50,239 nucleotides of DNA from Desulfobulbus sp. Tol-SR. GTDB taxonomy: Bacteria; Desulfobacterota; Desulfobulbia; Desulfobulbales; Desulfocapsaceae. Made by a program: the position numbers and the translations under genes. Positions 16,726 to 24,986 of the stretch are shown in pieces. How positions within the stretch are numbered: the stretch's first letter is position 1; every line of letters begins with the position of its first letter. The stretch is taken from NCBI GenBank assembly GCA_000769715.1, contig JROS01000017.1, positions 1 to 50,239 of the forward strand. The letters run 5' to 3'. Below the pieces are notes generated by a model that was not told where the DNA came from, did no database searches, and worked only from the letters and a program-made list of their open reading frames with translations.

Positions 16726-18158
16726 TGAAGAAATCAGTTGCCATCGTCCTTGCCCTTGTCTGTCTGGCGCTCGCTGCCGCCTATCTGGGCGGGAGGGAGA
16801 AGAAACAGGAGGCCGCCCCGGTCGAGTTCGAGGTGCAGCGCCGGGATTTTCAGGTCGAGATCAACGTCGTCGGCGAACTCGACGCCGCCCGGTCGCACAT
16901 GCTGTCCTCCGAGATCAAGGGCACGGAAGGCAAGATCATCTACCTGATCGAAGACGGGGCCAGGGTCAAAAAGGGCGATACTCTGGTCAAACTCGATCCG
17001 CTGCCGTACCAGAAACAGGTCGAAGGGCTGCAGGCCGAGGTCGCGGAACTGAAAGCGGCAGTCGAGGCGGCCAGGCAGATGGTGGCCTTCGAGGAGAATC
17101 AGGTCGGCCAGGAAATTGCCAACGCCGAATACAGCCTCAATGTCGCCGGCCTGGAACTCAGGCAGTTCGAGGAGGGAGACGGCCCGTTGAAGATCTCGAT
17201 GCTCCAGGAGGAGCGGCAGAAGGCGAAGCTCGAGCTCCAGCGCTACGAGGCCTTCTACAACGATCTCCTGCAACTGAAGAAGGAGGGGTTCGACAACAAG
17301 TCGGAGATCTCGGCCGCCGAGGAGAAGGTGGCGGTGCTGCGGGAACAGCACAAGGAGGCGAACGGCCGGTTCGAGAGTTACAAAGAACACGTCTACCCGG
17401 CCTTACTGGAGAGCGCCCGGGCGAAAAAGCAGAACGCCCTGCTGATGCTCGAGCAGAATCGCCAGGGCGGAGTGCACAAGGTAGCCAAGGCTCAAGCGAC
17501 GCTGGGCCAGATCGCCGGCAAGGTCGCGGCCCGGGAGGCGGCGCTGGATCAGTCCCGGATCGAACTGGAAAAAACGGTGATCAAGGCGCCGCAGGATGGG
17601 ATCGTGATTCATTACGAGACGTTCCGGGACGGCGAGAAGCGCAAGCCACGGGAGGGCGACTCGGTCTTCATGGGCCAGCCTATTCTCTATCTCCCCGATA
17701 TTTCGAAGATGATCGTCAAGACCAGGGTACGCGAGGTCGATCTGTTCAAGCTTTCCCTGGGGCAGAAAGGGGTGGTGCGGGTGGATGCCTATCCCGACAC
17801 GGCCTTCAAAGGCGACCTGACCTTCATCGGCGCCCTGGCCACCTCCGAGGCCCCGGGATCGGGGCAGGAAAAATATTTTCAGGTCGTCTTCACCATTATC
17901 GACGGCGATCGCCGGCTGCGTCCCGGTATGACCTGCCGGGTATCGATCATTGCCCAGGCGGTGAAGCAGGCGGTGGTCATCCCGAACCAGGCGATCTTCA
18001 CCGCCGAGGGCGGCGACTTCTGCTACGTCCGCACCGGTTGGGGGGCATATGAGAAGAGGAGCATCAAGACCGGGGTGGAGAACGAGGATGTGGTACAGGT
18101 GACCGAAGGCCTCGAACCGGGGGAGAAGGTCAGTCTGGTCCTGCCCCAGGCGGATTGA
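16722..18158 (+). CDS. MacA/HlyD-like periplasmic adaptor of an ABC exporter
   Basis: A hydrophobic leader (residues 4-22) is followed by the adaptor order: beta part, lipoyl half (IEDGARVKKGDTLVKLD), a long coiled-coil hairpin (about residues 95-275), the second lipoyl half (VIKAPQDGIVIHYE), a beta-barrel (VREVDLFKLSLGQKGVVRVD) and a membrane-proximal part ending with VTEGLEPGEKVSLVLP. The hairpin is longer than in typical MacA, which may suit a wide cell envelope or another TolC partner. It overlaps the channel gene by 4 bases (ATGA) and is followed by the ATPase and permease, the usual MacAB-TolC order. Confidence 0.88.
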   Translation: MMKKSVAIVLALVCLALAAAYLGGREKKQEAAPVEFEVQRRDFQVEINVVGELDAARSHMLSSEIKGTEGKIIYLIEDGARVKKGDTLVKLDPLPYQKQVEGLQAEVAELKAAVEAARQMVAFEENQVGQEIANAEYSLNVAGLELRQFEEGDGPLKISMLQEERQKAKLELQRYEAFYNDLLQLKKEGFDNKSEISAAEEKVAVLREQHKEANGRFESYKEHVYPALLESARAKKQNALLMLEQNRQGGVHKVAKAQATLGQIAGKVAAREAALDQSRIELEKTVIKAPQDGIVIHYETFRDGEKRKPREGDSVFMGQPILYLPDISKMIVKTRVREVDLFKLSLGQKGVVRVDAYPDTAFKGDLTFIGALATSEAPGSGQEKYFQVVFTIIDGDRRLRPGMTCRVSIIAQAVKQAVVIPNQAIFTAEGGDFCYVRTGWGAYEKRSIKTGVENEDVVQVTEGLEPGEKVSLVLPQAD

Positions 18159-18172
18159 AGGCTGGGCACACC

Positions 18173-18850
18173 ATGAACACGATGCTGCTGCAGGCCAGGA
18201 AGATCAGGAAGAGCTATATGCTCGGGGGCGGCGAGATCGAGGTTGTCCGCGGCATCGATCTCGACGTGTCGGCTGGGGACTTCGTCACCATCATGGGGAC
18301 CTCCGGCTCCGGCAAATCGACCCTGCTCCACATCCTGGGAGGACTGGCGCGACCTGACAGCGGTTCGTATCTCTTTGGTGACAGGGATATGCTGACCCTC
18401 TCCGATGACGAGCTGTCCTGGATCAGGGCCCATTGGGTCGGCTTCGTCTTCCAGACCTTCGACCTGCTGCCCGAACTCGATGTCCGCGACAATGTCGCCC
18501 TGCCGTTCCTCTACCACCACGCCCTGCCTCCCGATCGCGAGGGGAGGGTCGACGAGGCGATCGAACGGGTCGGGCTCGGGCATCGCAAAAGGCATCGACC
18601 GATGGAGCTCTCCGGCGGCGAGATGCAGCGGGTCGCCATCGCCCGGGCGCTGGTCATCGCCCCCAAGCTGATCCTCGCCGATGAACCGACTGGAAATCTC
18701 GACACCCGCAACAGCAACGAAATACTCGATCTGTTCCAGGAACTGAACGAGTCGGGGACCACGATCGTGATGGTCACCCATGACCACCGGGTCGCCTCGT
18801 ACTCGAAAAAGATCATGACCATGGAGGATGGCCTCCTGCTGGCCTCCTGA
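18173..18850 (+). CDS. MacB/LolD-type ABC transporter ATP-binding protein
   Basis: The 225-residue protein carries Walker A GTSGSGKST (residues 42-50), a Q-loop (VFQTFDLLPELDVRDN), the signature LSGGEMQRVAIARAL and Walker B LILADEPTGNLD followed by a switch His in MVTHDHR. This subfamily drives MacB, LolCDE and FtsX-like permeases, which work as mechanotransmitters rather than moving substrate through the membrane. ATG 18173 begins the family-like MNTMLLQARKI; a TTG at 18155 would lie inside the previous gene. The permease starts one base after the stop. Confidence 0.93.
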   Translation: MNTMLLQARKIRKSYMLGGGEIEVVRGIDLDVSAGDFVTIMGTSGSGKSTLLHILGGLARPDSGSYLFGDRDMLTLSDDELSWIRAHWVGFVFQTFDLLPELDVRDNVALPFLYHHALPPDREGRVDEAIERVGLGHRKRHRPMELSGGEMQRVAIARALVIAPKLILADEPTGNLDTRNSNEILDLFQELNESGTTIVMVTHDHRVASYSKKIMTMEDGLLLAS

Positions 18851-18851
18851 A

Positions 18852-20093
18852 ATGTCGAAGATCCTGCTGCTCATCGATGTCGCCCGGCGATCGCTCTTCG
18901 TCCACAAGCTGCGGTCGTTCCTCAGCGTCCTCGGCGTCGTCTGCGGCGTCATGGCCGTCATGTCGATGATCTCGACCGGGGAAGGGGCCAGGGAGGAGGT
19001 GCTGCAACAGATCGAGGAGATGGGGATTACCAATATCTATATCAACCGGTTGGCCCTGACCGAAGAACAGCTGAAAGCGGCTCGGGAGAAACGATCCTAT
19101 GGCCTGTCCTGGTTCGACGTCGGCCGGCTGCAGGAGAGCGGCCTGTTCTTCAGGGAGGTTGCCGCCCTGCGGGAGGTGACGGCCACCCCGCTCGGCACCG
19201 GACGGACCATCCTGCCGAAGATCGTCCTCTGTACCGCCGGCTATGCCAAGGTGATGGGGCTGACCCTGGCCGAGGGCAGGTTCCTCCACGATCGGGACAT
19301 GACCGCACGGTCCATGGTCTGCGTTCTCGGGGCCCGGATCGCCCGGTCCCTCGGCAGGGAAGGGAGAACCGGCAGTACCCTGCGCATCGGTGACGCCCTG
19401 TACAAGGTCGTCGGGATCCTCGCCGAACAGGACATCGGCAGGCCGGAAAAGATCAAGATCGCGCGGGACAATCTCAACGAAATGATCTTCCTCCCCTTTT
19501 CTCAAACCGGTGCGGAGGTCCTCTCCACCGAAGAGACGACGCAGGCGCATCTGACCAGGATCATCGTTCAGGTCGATTCCCAGGCGCACGTATTCCCTGC
19601 CGCCCGGCTGATCGACAGGATCATGGACGTCGCCCATAACACGGTCAAGGACTATCAGGTCGTCGTCCCGCTCGAGTTGCTGCGGCAGTCGCTGCAGACG
19701 CAACGCATTTTCAATATCGTTCTCGCCGTAATTGGTGGAATTTCTTTGCTTGTCGGCGGAATTGGTATTATGAATATCATGCTCGCGACGGTGTCGGAGC
19801 GCAAGCGGGAGATTGGAATACGACGGGCGGTCGGCGCCACCCGGAAAGACATCATTATCCAGTTTCTGACCGAGTCGATTCTGCTCACGGTCACCGGCGG
19901 GATTCTCGGCATCGTCAGCGGCATCGTTTTTGTGGTGGTCATGGAGATGTTGACCGGCTGGTCGATCAGGATCACGATCGGATCGATGCTTATTCCGTTT
20001 ATTCTGGCGGTGATGACCGGGGTCTTTTTCGGACTGTATCCTGCGTTGCAGGCGGCACGGCTTGATCCGATCAAGGCCTTGCGAACACTATAG
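18852..20093 (+). CDS. MacB-type ABC transporter permease
   Basis: The N-terminus (LRSFLSVLGVVCGVMAVMSM) is the first membrane span of the MacB family, followed by a periplasmic core domain of about 230 residues and three C-terminal spans of the FtsX fold. Typical parts are GGIGIMNIMLATVSERKREIG and IRRAVGATRKDIIIQFL. At 413 residues it lacks the fused ATPase of E. coli MacB, which is supplied by the preceding gene. Substrates of this class include peptides, lipoproteins, siderophores and glycolipids. Its place between glycan genes suggests a glycan-linked or surface-protein substrate. Confidence 0.92.
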   Translation: MSKILLLIDVARRSLFVHKLRSFLSVLGVVCGVMAVMSMISTGEGAREEVLQQIEEMGITNIYINRLALTEEQLKAAREKRSYGLSWFDVGRLQESGLFFREVAALREVTATPLGTGRTILPKIVLCTAGYAKVMGLTLAEGRFLHDRDMTARSMVCVLGARIARSLGREGRTGSTLRIGDALYKVVGILAEQDIGRPEKIKIARDNLNEMIFLPFSQTGAEVLSTEETTQAHLTRIIVQVDSQAHVFPAARLIDRIMDVAHNTVKDYQVVVPLELLRQSLQTQRIFNIVLAVIGGISLLVGGIGIMNIMLATVSERKREIGIRRAVGATRKDIIIQFLTESILLTVTGGILGIVSGIVFVVVMEMLTGWSIRITIGSMLIPFILAVMTGVFFGLYPALQAARLDPIKALRTL

Positions 20094-20118
20094 ATTTGAG
20101 ATCGAAGAGAGGAACAGT

Positions 20119-20814
20119 ATGGTTCGGCGGTATGTACATGGATGGGGTATTTTTCTGCTGATTGTCAGCATGACGATCTTCAACACCGGACTGGCGGCGA
20201 GAGCGGCCTCAGGTGAGGCTACGCCGGCCGCTGATGATACGGAGACAGCAACGCCCCAGGAAGCCAGGGATGTGGCGGCGGAGTATCAGGTCGAAAACAT
20301 TACCAAAAAAGCCCAGGGATCGGAGCCGCAGACGACCACCAGCGGTTCGGCCAGGAAAACCCTGATCTACGGCGGGATTGCCGCCGCGGCGGTCGTTGGT
20401 GCGGTTGCCCTGGCGGCCGGTTCGGGCGGCGGGGGTTCCAGTTCGGCGGCGGAGGAGGAAGAGTCAGTACCGGCAGAACCGACGGAGGAACCGGTCGGGG
20501 CTGACCTCAATGGCACCAACTGGGTCGGCAGCCTCACCCTGGCTGATGATGGCATCAGGGAATCGATAACCGCCACGGTCAGGCAGAATGGTTCCGACCT
20601 GGAGATTACCACCTCAACTTCGAAGGGCTATGGAAGAAAATTTATCGGGACGATCGATGAAGACGCCTACATAGAAGTCGAAGACCAGGACACGGGGGAA
20701 ATCTGGACGACCCATTATGATTTAGCGCGGTGGAATATGATTGATTTATATGATTTTGTTAATAATTATAAAGACCTAGACAGGTTGTATCTGGAGCGCT
20801 ATTCAAAAGAGTAG
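20119..20814 (+). CDS. Membrane-anchored protein with C-terminal NWxG domain
   Basis: A hydrophobic signal segment (about residues 7-30) is followed by a variable region and a second hydrophobic segment (LIYGGIAAAAVVGAVALAAG, about residues 76-95). Then come a Gly/Ser run, an acidic Glu/Pro linker and a domain at residues 132-228. That domain aligns with residues 247-352 of the protein at 3061-4455: GTNWVG, ITATVRQNG, ITTST, FIGTID, EIWTTH, DLYDF, LYLER. Its function is unknown. The gene follows the permease by 25 bases, with a GAGAGG ribosome site before ATG 20119, so it likely belongs to the export operon and may act as an accessory or cargo protein. Confidence 0.75.
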   Translation: MVRRYVHGWGIFLLIVSMTIFNTGLAARAASGEATPAADDTETATPQEARDVAAEYQVENITKKAQGSEPQTTTSGSARKTLIYGGIAAAAVVGAVALAAGSGGGGSSSAAEEEESVPAEPTEEPVGADLNGTNWVGSLTLADDGIRESITATVRQNGSDLEITTSTSKGYGRKFIGTIDEDAYIEVEDQDTGEIWTTHYDLARWNMIDLYDFVNNYKDLDRLYLERYSKE

Positions 20815-20910
20815 AGTCGCGATGGCAACGCCATTTCCACCAGTAAATGAAGTATCCTTTGAATACCGGTTAGTTGCTGAGCCTCATGCAAAATGAACAG
20901 CTGCAGCTTC

Positions 20911-20982
20911 TGTCATTTCGGCCGGAGGGAGAAATCTCATCGTCCTGAAAACCGAGATTTCTCGCTATCGCTCGAAATGACA
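20911..20982. repeat. Imperfect inverted repeat of the TGTCATTTCG...GAGAAATCTC type
   Basis: The left arm (20911-20938) and the reverse complement of the right arm (20954-20982) share TGTCATTTCG at one end and GAGAAATCTC at the other, with 8-9 variable bases between. The same TGTCATTTCG word recurs at 21035-21044. Repeats of this word type are, as I recall, scattered between genes in several bacterial genomes. It may fold into a long hairpin that separates the export operon from the next glycosyltransferase operon. Confidence 0.65.
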
Positions 20983-21075
20983 GCATGAAGCATGCCCGCC
21001 CTCCGAGATGCACTCTGGACGTACGGTGTTATTTTGTCATTTCGCAATCGGCTCTTCCGCCAAATGTCTTTTTGA

Positions 21076-22083
21076 ATGAATGGAGATCATCACTTGCTTG
21101 TATCCGTAGTTATTCCACTTCTCAATGAAGAAGAAAATATCGGCTTCCTCTACGAGGAATTGAAAGGCGTCCTCACCACCCTGGAAGACGATCACGAGAT
21201 AATTTTTATCGATGACGGCAGCAAGGATAGCAGTCTGTCGATCCTTCAGGGCCTTCAGACCGCCGACGACAAGGTCGTCGTCGTCAGTTTCCGCCGCAAC
21301 TTCGGCCAGACGGCGGCGATGGCGGCGGGATTCGATTATGCCCGCGGCGACGTCATCATCACGATGGATGCCGATCTCCAGAACGATCCCCACGATATCC
21401 CGCTGCTGCTCGACCAGATCCGTGCCGGCAACGATGTCGTTACCGGCTGGCGGTTCAACCGCAAGGACACCTTCATCAACCGCCGCCTGCCGTCGATCAT
21501 TGCCAACAAGCTGATTTCGTTCACCACCGGCGTCAATCTCCATGACTATGGCTGCACCCTGAAGGCCTTCCGCCACGACGTGATCAAGAACGTCAAGCTC
21601 TACGGCGAGATGCACCGCTTCATCCCGGCCATCGCCAGCGGCATGGGCATTGATTTCACCGAGGTCAAGGTCAACCATCGACCACGGCGTTTCGGTTCAT
21701 CCAAATACGGGATATCAAGGACGATCCGGGTCATCCTCGATCTCCTGACCGTCAAGTTTCTACTCAGCTATTCCACCCGGCCGATCCAGGTCTTCGGCCT
21801 GATGGGCGTCGCAACCGGCGGCATCGGTTTCCTGCTGGCCCTGATCATGACCGTGCAGCGCCAGTTCTTCGGCGTGCCGCTGGCCGACCGGCCCTTGCTG
21901 TTTCTGGCCATCGTGTTGATCTTCATCGGATTTCAATTCGTGTCGCTGGGTCTGATCGCCGAACTGCAGGCCCGCACCTATCACGAGTCACAGAGCAAGG
22001 CCGTCTACTACGTCAGATCGGTGTACCGGAAGGAACCGGCCCGGGGGCAGGATTCAGCCCAGGAGAACGATGCCCCGCAATGA
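21076..22083 (+). CDS. DPM1/ArnC-like family-2 glycosyltransferase with two C-terminal membrane spans
   Basis: SVVIPLLNEEENI, FIDDGSKDSS, RRNFGQTAAMAAGFDYA and MDADLQNDP are the motifs of the polyprenyl-phosphate sugar transferase branch of GT2. Two hydrophobic spans near residues 240-300 complete the layout. Such enzymes charge undecaprenyl phosphate with one sugar, which then serves periplasmic GT-C enzymes. That fits the GT-C-like protein at 10473, but the link is inference. ATG 21076 lacks a good ribosome site; a TTG at 21094 behind GGAG is an alternative. It overlaps the next gene by 14 bases. Confidence 0.9.
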   Translation: MNGDHHLLVSVVIPLLNEEENIGFLYEELKGVLTTLEDDHEIIFIDDGSKDSSLSILQGLQTADDKVVVVSFRRNFGQTAAMAAGFDYARGDVIITMDADLQNDPHDIPLLLDQIRAGNDVVTGWRFNRKDTFINRRLPSIIANKLISFTTGVNLHDYGCTLKAFRHDVIKNVKLYGEMHRFIPAIASGMGIDFTEVKVNHRPRRFGSSKYGISRTIRVILDLLTVKFLLSYSTRPIQVFGLMGVATGGIGFLLALIMTVQRQFFGVPLADRPLLFLAIVLIFIGFQFVSLGLIAELQARTYHESQSKAVYYVRSVYRKEPARGQDSAQENDAPQ

Positions 22084-23116
22084 GCCGACCATCGAGATCC
22101 TGATCCCGAACTGGAACGGCAGGCAGCTGCTGCAAGACTGTCTCGATTCGCTGCACCGTCAAACCGTTGATGATTTTGCCGTCACCGTCATCGATAACGG
22201 CTCGACCGACGGCTCCGTGGCATTCCTCGCCGCGAACTATCCCCAGGTGCGGTGCATCGCCCTGCCGGAGAACAGGGGCTTCAGCGCGGCGGTCAATGCC
22301 GGGATAGAGCAGGCGGCGGCGCCATGGATCCTCCTGCTCAACAATGACATGGAGGTGGAGGCGGACTGCCTTGCCGCCTTGCAGCAGGCGATCGGGAGAG
22401 ACAGCGGCTATGATTTCTTCGCCCTGAAGATGATGAACTTCCATCAGCGGTCCTACGTCGACGGGGCCGGCGACGGAATTTTACGGGGCGGGGCCGGCTA
22501 TCGCCTGGGGACGATGGAGGTGGACGGGCCGCCCTACGACCGGGATCGCGACGTCTTCGGGGCCTGTGCCGGTGCTGCGCTCTACCGCCGCGACCTGTTC
22601 GACCGGGTCGGCCTGTTCGACGGTGATTTCTTCGCCTACCTCGAGGACGTGGACCTCAACCTGCGGGCGCGGCGGCTCGGCTGCCGCTGCCGTTTCCTCG
22701 CCGGGGCCAGGGTCTATCATATCGGCAGCGCCACCTCCGGCTCGAAATTCAACCCGCTCACCATCCGCCTCTCGACCCGTAACAGCGTCAATGTCCTGGT
22801 GAAAAATTATCCGCCGTCGCTGTTGCTCCGCTATCTGCCGGTCATCGCCATCTACCAGCTGGCCTGGTTCAGTTTCTGCGTCAAAAAGCGGCTGCTGCGT
22901 CCCTATCTCCAGGGGGCCGTCGCTGCCTGCCGCTGTTTTTCTGCGATGAGGGCCAAAAGATCGGCGCCGGCTGGTCCGAAGATCGCCGTCACCGAGTTCG
23001 ATGCCATCCTGCGCCGGGGCGAGCGGGACGCCGTCGAGTCGATCATGGCCCGCCGACGGGCCGAGGGCAAAGGCAACGGGCTGCTTCAGCTCTACTGCCG
23101 GCTTTTCTTACGGTAA
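22070..23116 (+). CDS. Family-2 glycosyltransferase, WbbL/rhamnosyltransferase-like
   Basis: IEILIPNWNG, VIDNGSTDGS, ENRGFSAAVNAG and LLLNNDMEVE are the ordered motifs of the WbbL-like branch of GT2, where NND replaces the classic DxD. FFAYLEDVDLNLRAR contains the ED(V)DL motif with the probable catalytic Asp. Enzymes of this branch often transfer rhamnose or other deoxyhexoses, but the donor cannot be read from sequence. A Lys/Arg-rich C-terminal half with a hydrophobic stretch (LPVIAIYQLAWFSF) may bind the membrane. It overlaps the previous gene and lies 10 bases before the next. Confidence 0.9.
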   Translation: MPRNEPTIEILIPNWNGRQLLQDCLDSLHRQTVDDFAVTVIDNGSTDGSVAFLAANYPQVRCIALPENRGFSAAVNAGIEQAAAPWILLLNNDMEVEADCLAALQQAIGRDSGYDFFALKMMNFHQRSYVDGAGDGILRGGAGYRLGTMEVDGPPYDRDRDVFGACAGAALYRRDLFDRVGLFDGDFFAYLEDVDLNLRARRLGCRCRFLAGARVYHIGSATSGSKFNPLTIRLSTRNSVNVLVKNYPPSLLLRYLPVIAIYQLAWFSFCVKKRLLRPYLQGAVAACRCFSAMRAKRSAPAGPKIAVTEFDAILRRGERDAVESIMARRRAEGKGNGLLQLYCRLFLR

Positions 23117-23126
23117 CCGCCCATCG

Positions 23127-23951
23127 ATGGCCTGCCCGATATACGTCATAGTGGTCACCCACGATTCGGCCCCGGTCCTGCCGCACTGCCTTGCCGCCCT
23201 CGAGGGGCAGAGCCGCCGGGCCGATCGCATTGTTGTCGTCGACAGCGGATCGGCGGACCGGAAATATCTCGAGCCCCTGGCGGGACGAACAGATCTGACC
23301 CTGCTCGTTCAAGACAATATCGGCTTTTCCCGGGCCAACAACCTCGGTCTTCAGGCCCTGCCGCCCACTGCCGCGGCGATGGTGGTCTTTTTGAACCCCG
23401 ATGCCTTCCTGTTCCCCGACGCCCTGGCCGAGGCCGCCGCGGCGCTGGAACGACGTGCCGACATCGCCGTGGTCGGCGGCCGGCTGTCAGGGTGTGATCC
23501 CGTCAGCGGCGAGGCCATCGGCCGGCTCGACTCGACCGGGATCTTTCGCACTTGGTACGGGCGCTGGTTCGATCGCGGCCAGGGCGAACGGGACCGTGGT
23601 CAGTACGGCGCGGCTGAACCGGTCCCGGCGATCTGCGGGGCGCTGATGGCCTGCCGGCTCGAGGCCTTGCCGGCAGTCGCGACCGGGCAGGTGTTCGATG
23701 AGGACTTCTTCCTCTACAAGGAGGATATCGAACTGTCGTTGCGCCTGCGGAAAAACGGCTGGAAGCTGCTGTACGAACCGAAGGTCCGTGCCTTCCATTG
23801 CCGGGGCTGGGGCGGCAGGCGCCGGGAGGTGCCGCTTGCCCTGCGTCTGGCGGCGGCGAGGAGCGAGGTGCTGCTGTACCGCAAACATCCTTCACCCTAT
23901 ATGCTCTGGGCGGTCGGCAAATATCTCCTGGTGCGATTGTGTCATTGCTGA
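23127..23951 (+). CDS. Family-2 glycosyltransferase, rhamnosyltransferase-like
   Basis: ATG 23127 starts MACPIYVIVVTHDS, directly at the first beta strand of the fold; the open frame further upstream lies inside the previous gene. VVVDSGSAD, DNIGFSRANNLGL and VFLNPDAFL are the nucleotide and metal motifs, and FFLYKEDIELSLRLR carries the ED-x-EL catalytic motif. It belongs to the same WbbL-like branch as the neighbour upstream, so the two may add successive sugars of one repeat unit. Confidence 0.88.
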   Translation: MACPIYVIVVTHDSAPVLPHCLAALEGQSRRADRIVVVDSGSADRKYLEPLAGRTDLTLLVQDNIGFSRANNLGLQALPPTAAAMVVFLNPDAFLFPDALAEAAAALERRADIAVVGGRLSGCDPVSGEAIGRLDSTGIFRTWYGRWFDRGQGERDRGQYGAAEPVPAICGALMACRLEALPAVATGQVFDEDFFLYKEDIELSLRLRKNGWKLLYEPKVRAFHCRGWGGRRREVPLALRLAAARSEVLLYRKHPSPYMLWAVGKYLLVRLCHC

Positions 23952-23978
23952 TGGTTGCAGATACAGGATATTTTCCCC

Positions 23979-24953
23979 ATGAATGATGAGCATCGGCAGT
24001 CCCCGGCAATCTCGGTCATCATCCCCACCCGCAACGGTGCGGCGACCCTGGGTGAGCTCCTGGCGGTACTGGCCCTCCAGACGATTCGGCCGGACGAGAT
24101 CCTGGTCGTCGATTCTGCCTCGGAGGATGAGACCGTCGAGATCGCCCGGCACTACAAGGCCGAGGTTACGGTGATCGCCCCTGAGGTGTTCGATCATGGC
24201 GGCACCCGGACCCGGATGGCCGGATCGGCCCGGGGCGAGCTGCTGATCTTCCTCACCCAGGATGCGATTCCGGCATCGAGGGATGCGTTGGCGCAGTTGA
24301 TCCGGCCCTTCGCCGATCATCCGGCGGTCGCGGTAAGCTACGGCCGGCAGCTTCCCCACCGGGACGCGACCTGGAGCGCCGCCTCGCTGCGCGAATTCAA
24401 CTATCCGCCGCAGTCCTGCCTGCGCGAGTTCAACGATCGCGACCGGTATGGGCTGAAGACGATCTTTGTCTCCAACTCGTTTGCCGCCTACCGCAGAGGG
24501 GCCCTGGCCGAGGTCGGCTATTTCAAGAACGGTTTGATTTTTGGAGAGGATACCTGTACTGTAGGACGACTGCTGCAGCGGGGCTACCGAATCGCCTATG
24601 CCGGCGAGGCCAGGGTCTATCATAGCCATAATTACTCGTTGGTGGAAGAATTCCGGCGGTCGTTTGATATCGGTGTCCTCCATGCCACGGAACACTGGCT
24701 GCTGGAGACCTATGGCCGTGCGGAAGGAATCGGACTGACAATGGTCCGCCGGCAGCTGGCCGAACTCGGACGCGATCGAAGGGTTGCCCTGATGGTCGAC
24801 GTGGTTGTCAGGTCGGTCTTGAAATACTGCGGCTACCGCCTGGGGCGAGCATTCAGGAAGATCCCTGCCCGGTATGTTCCTTACCTGAGCATGCACAGGA
24901 CCTGGTGGAAAGGAAGGTCCGAGACCGATCCATCTTCTCCCGCCGGCACCTGA
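23979..24953 (+). CDS. Family-2 glycosyltransferase, RfbN/WbbL-like
   Basis: ISVIIPTRNGAATLGELL, VVDSASEDETVEIAR and FDHGGTRTRMAG, with LTQDAIPASRDAL, are the motifs of the rhamnosyltransferase (RfbN-like) GT2 branch. Here TQDA sits in the metal position and FDHGGTR is a family signature. FGEDTCTVGRLLQRGYRIAY holds the ED pair of the catalytic base region. ATG 23979 was preferred over TTG 23955 because it has an AGGAT ribosome site about 10 bases upstream. It is third of three consecutive WbbL/RfbN-type enzymes, which argues for a repeat unit with several deoxysugars. Confidence 0.9.
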   Translation: MNDEHRQSPAISVIIPTRNGAATLGELLAVLALQTIRPDEILVVDSASEDETVEIARHYKAEVTVIAPEVFDHGGTRTRMAGSARGELLIFLTQDAIPASRDALAQLIRPFADHPAVAVSYGRQLPHRDATWSAASLREFNYPPQSCLREFNDRDRYGLKTIFVSNSFAAYRRGALAEVGYFKNGLIFGEDTCTVGRLLQRGYRIAYAGEARVYHSHNYSLVEEFRRSFDIGVLHATEHWLLETYGRAEGIGLTMVRRQLAELGRDRRVALMVDVVVRSVLKYCGYRLGRAFRKIPARYVPYLSMHRTWWKGRSETDPSSPAGT

Positions 24954-24986
24954 ACCGCCTGCCTCATTTCAATTATCGACCGGAAA

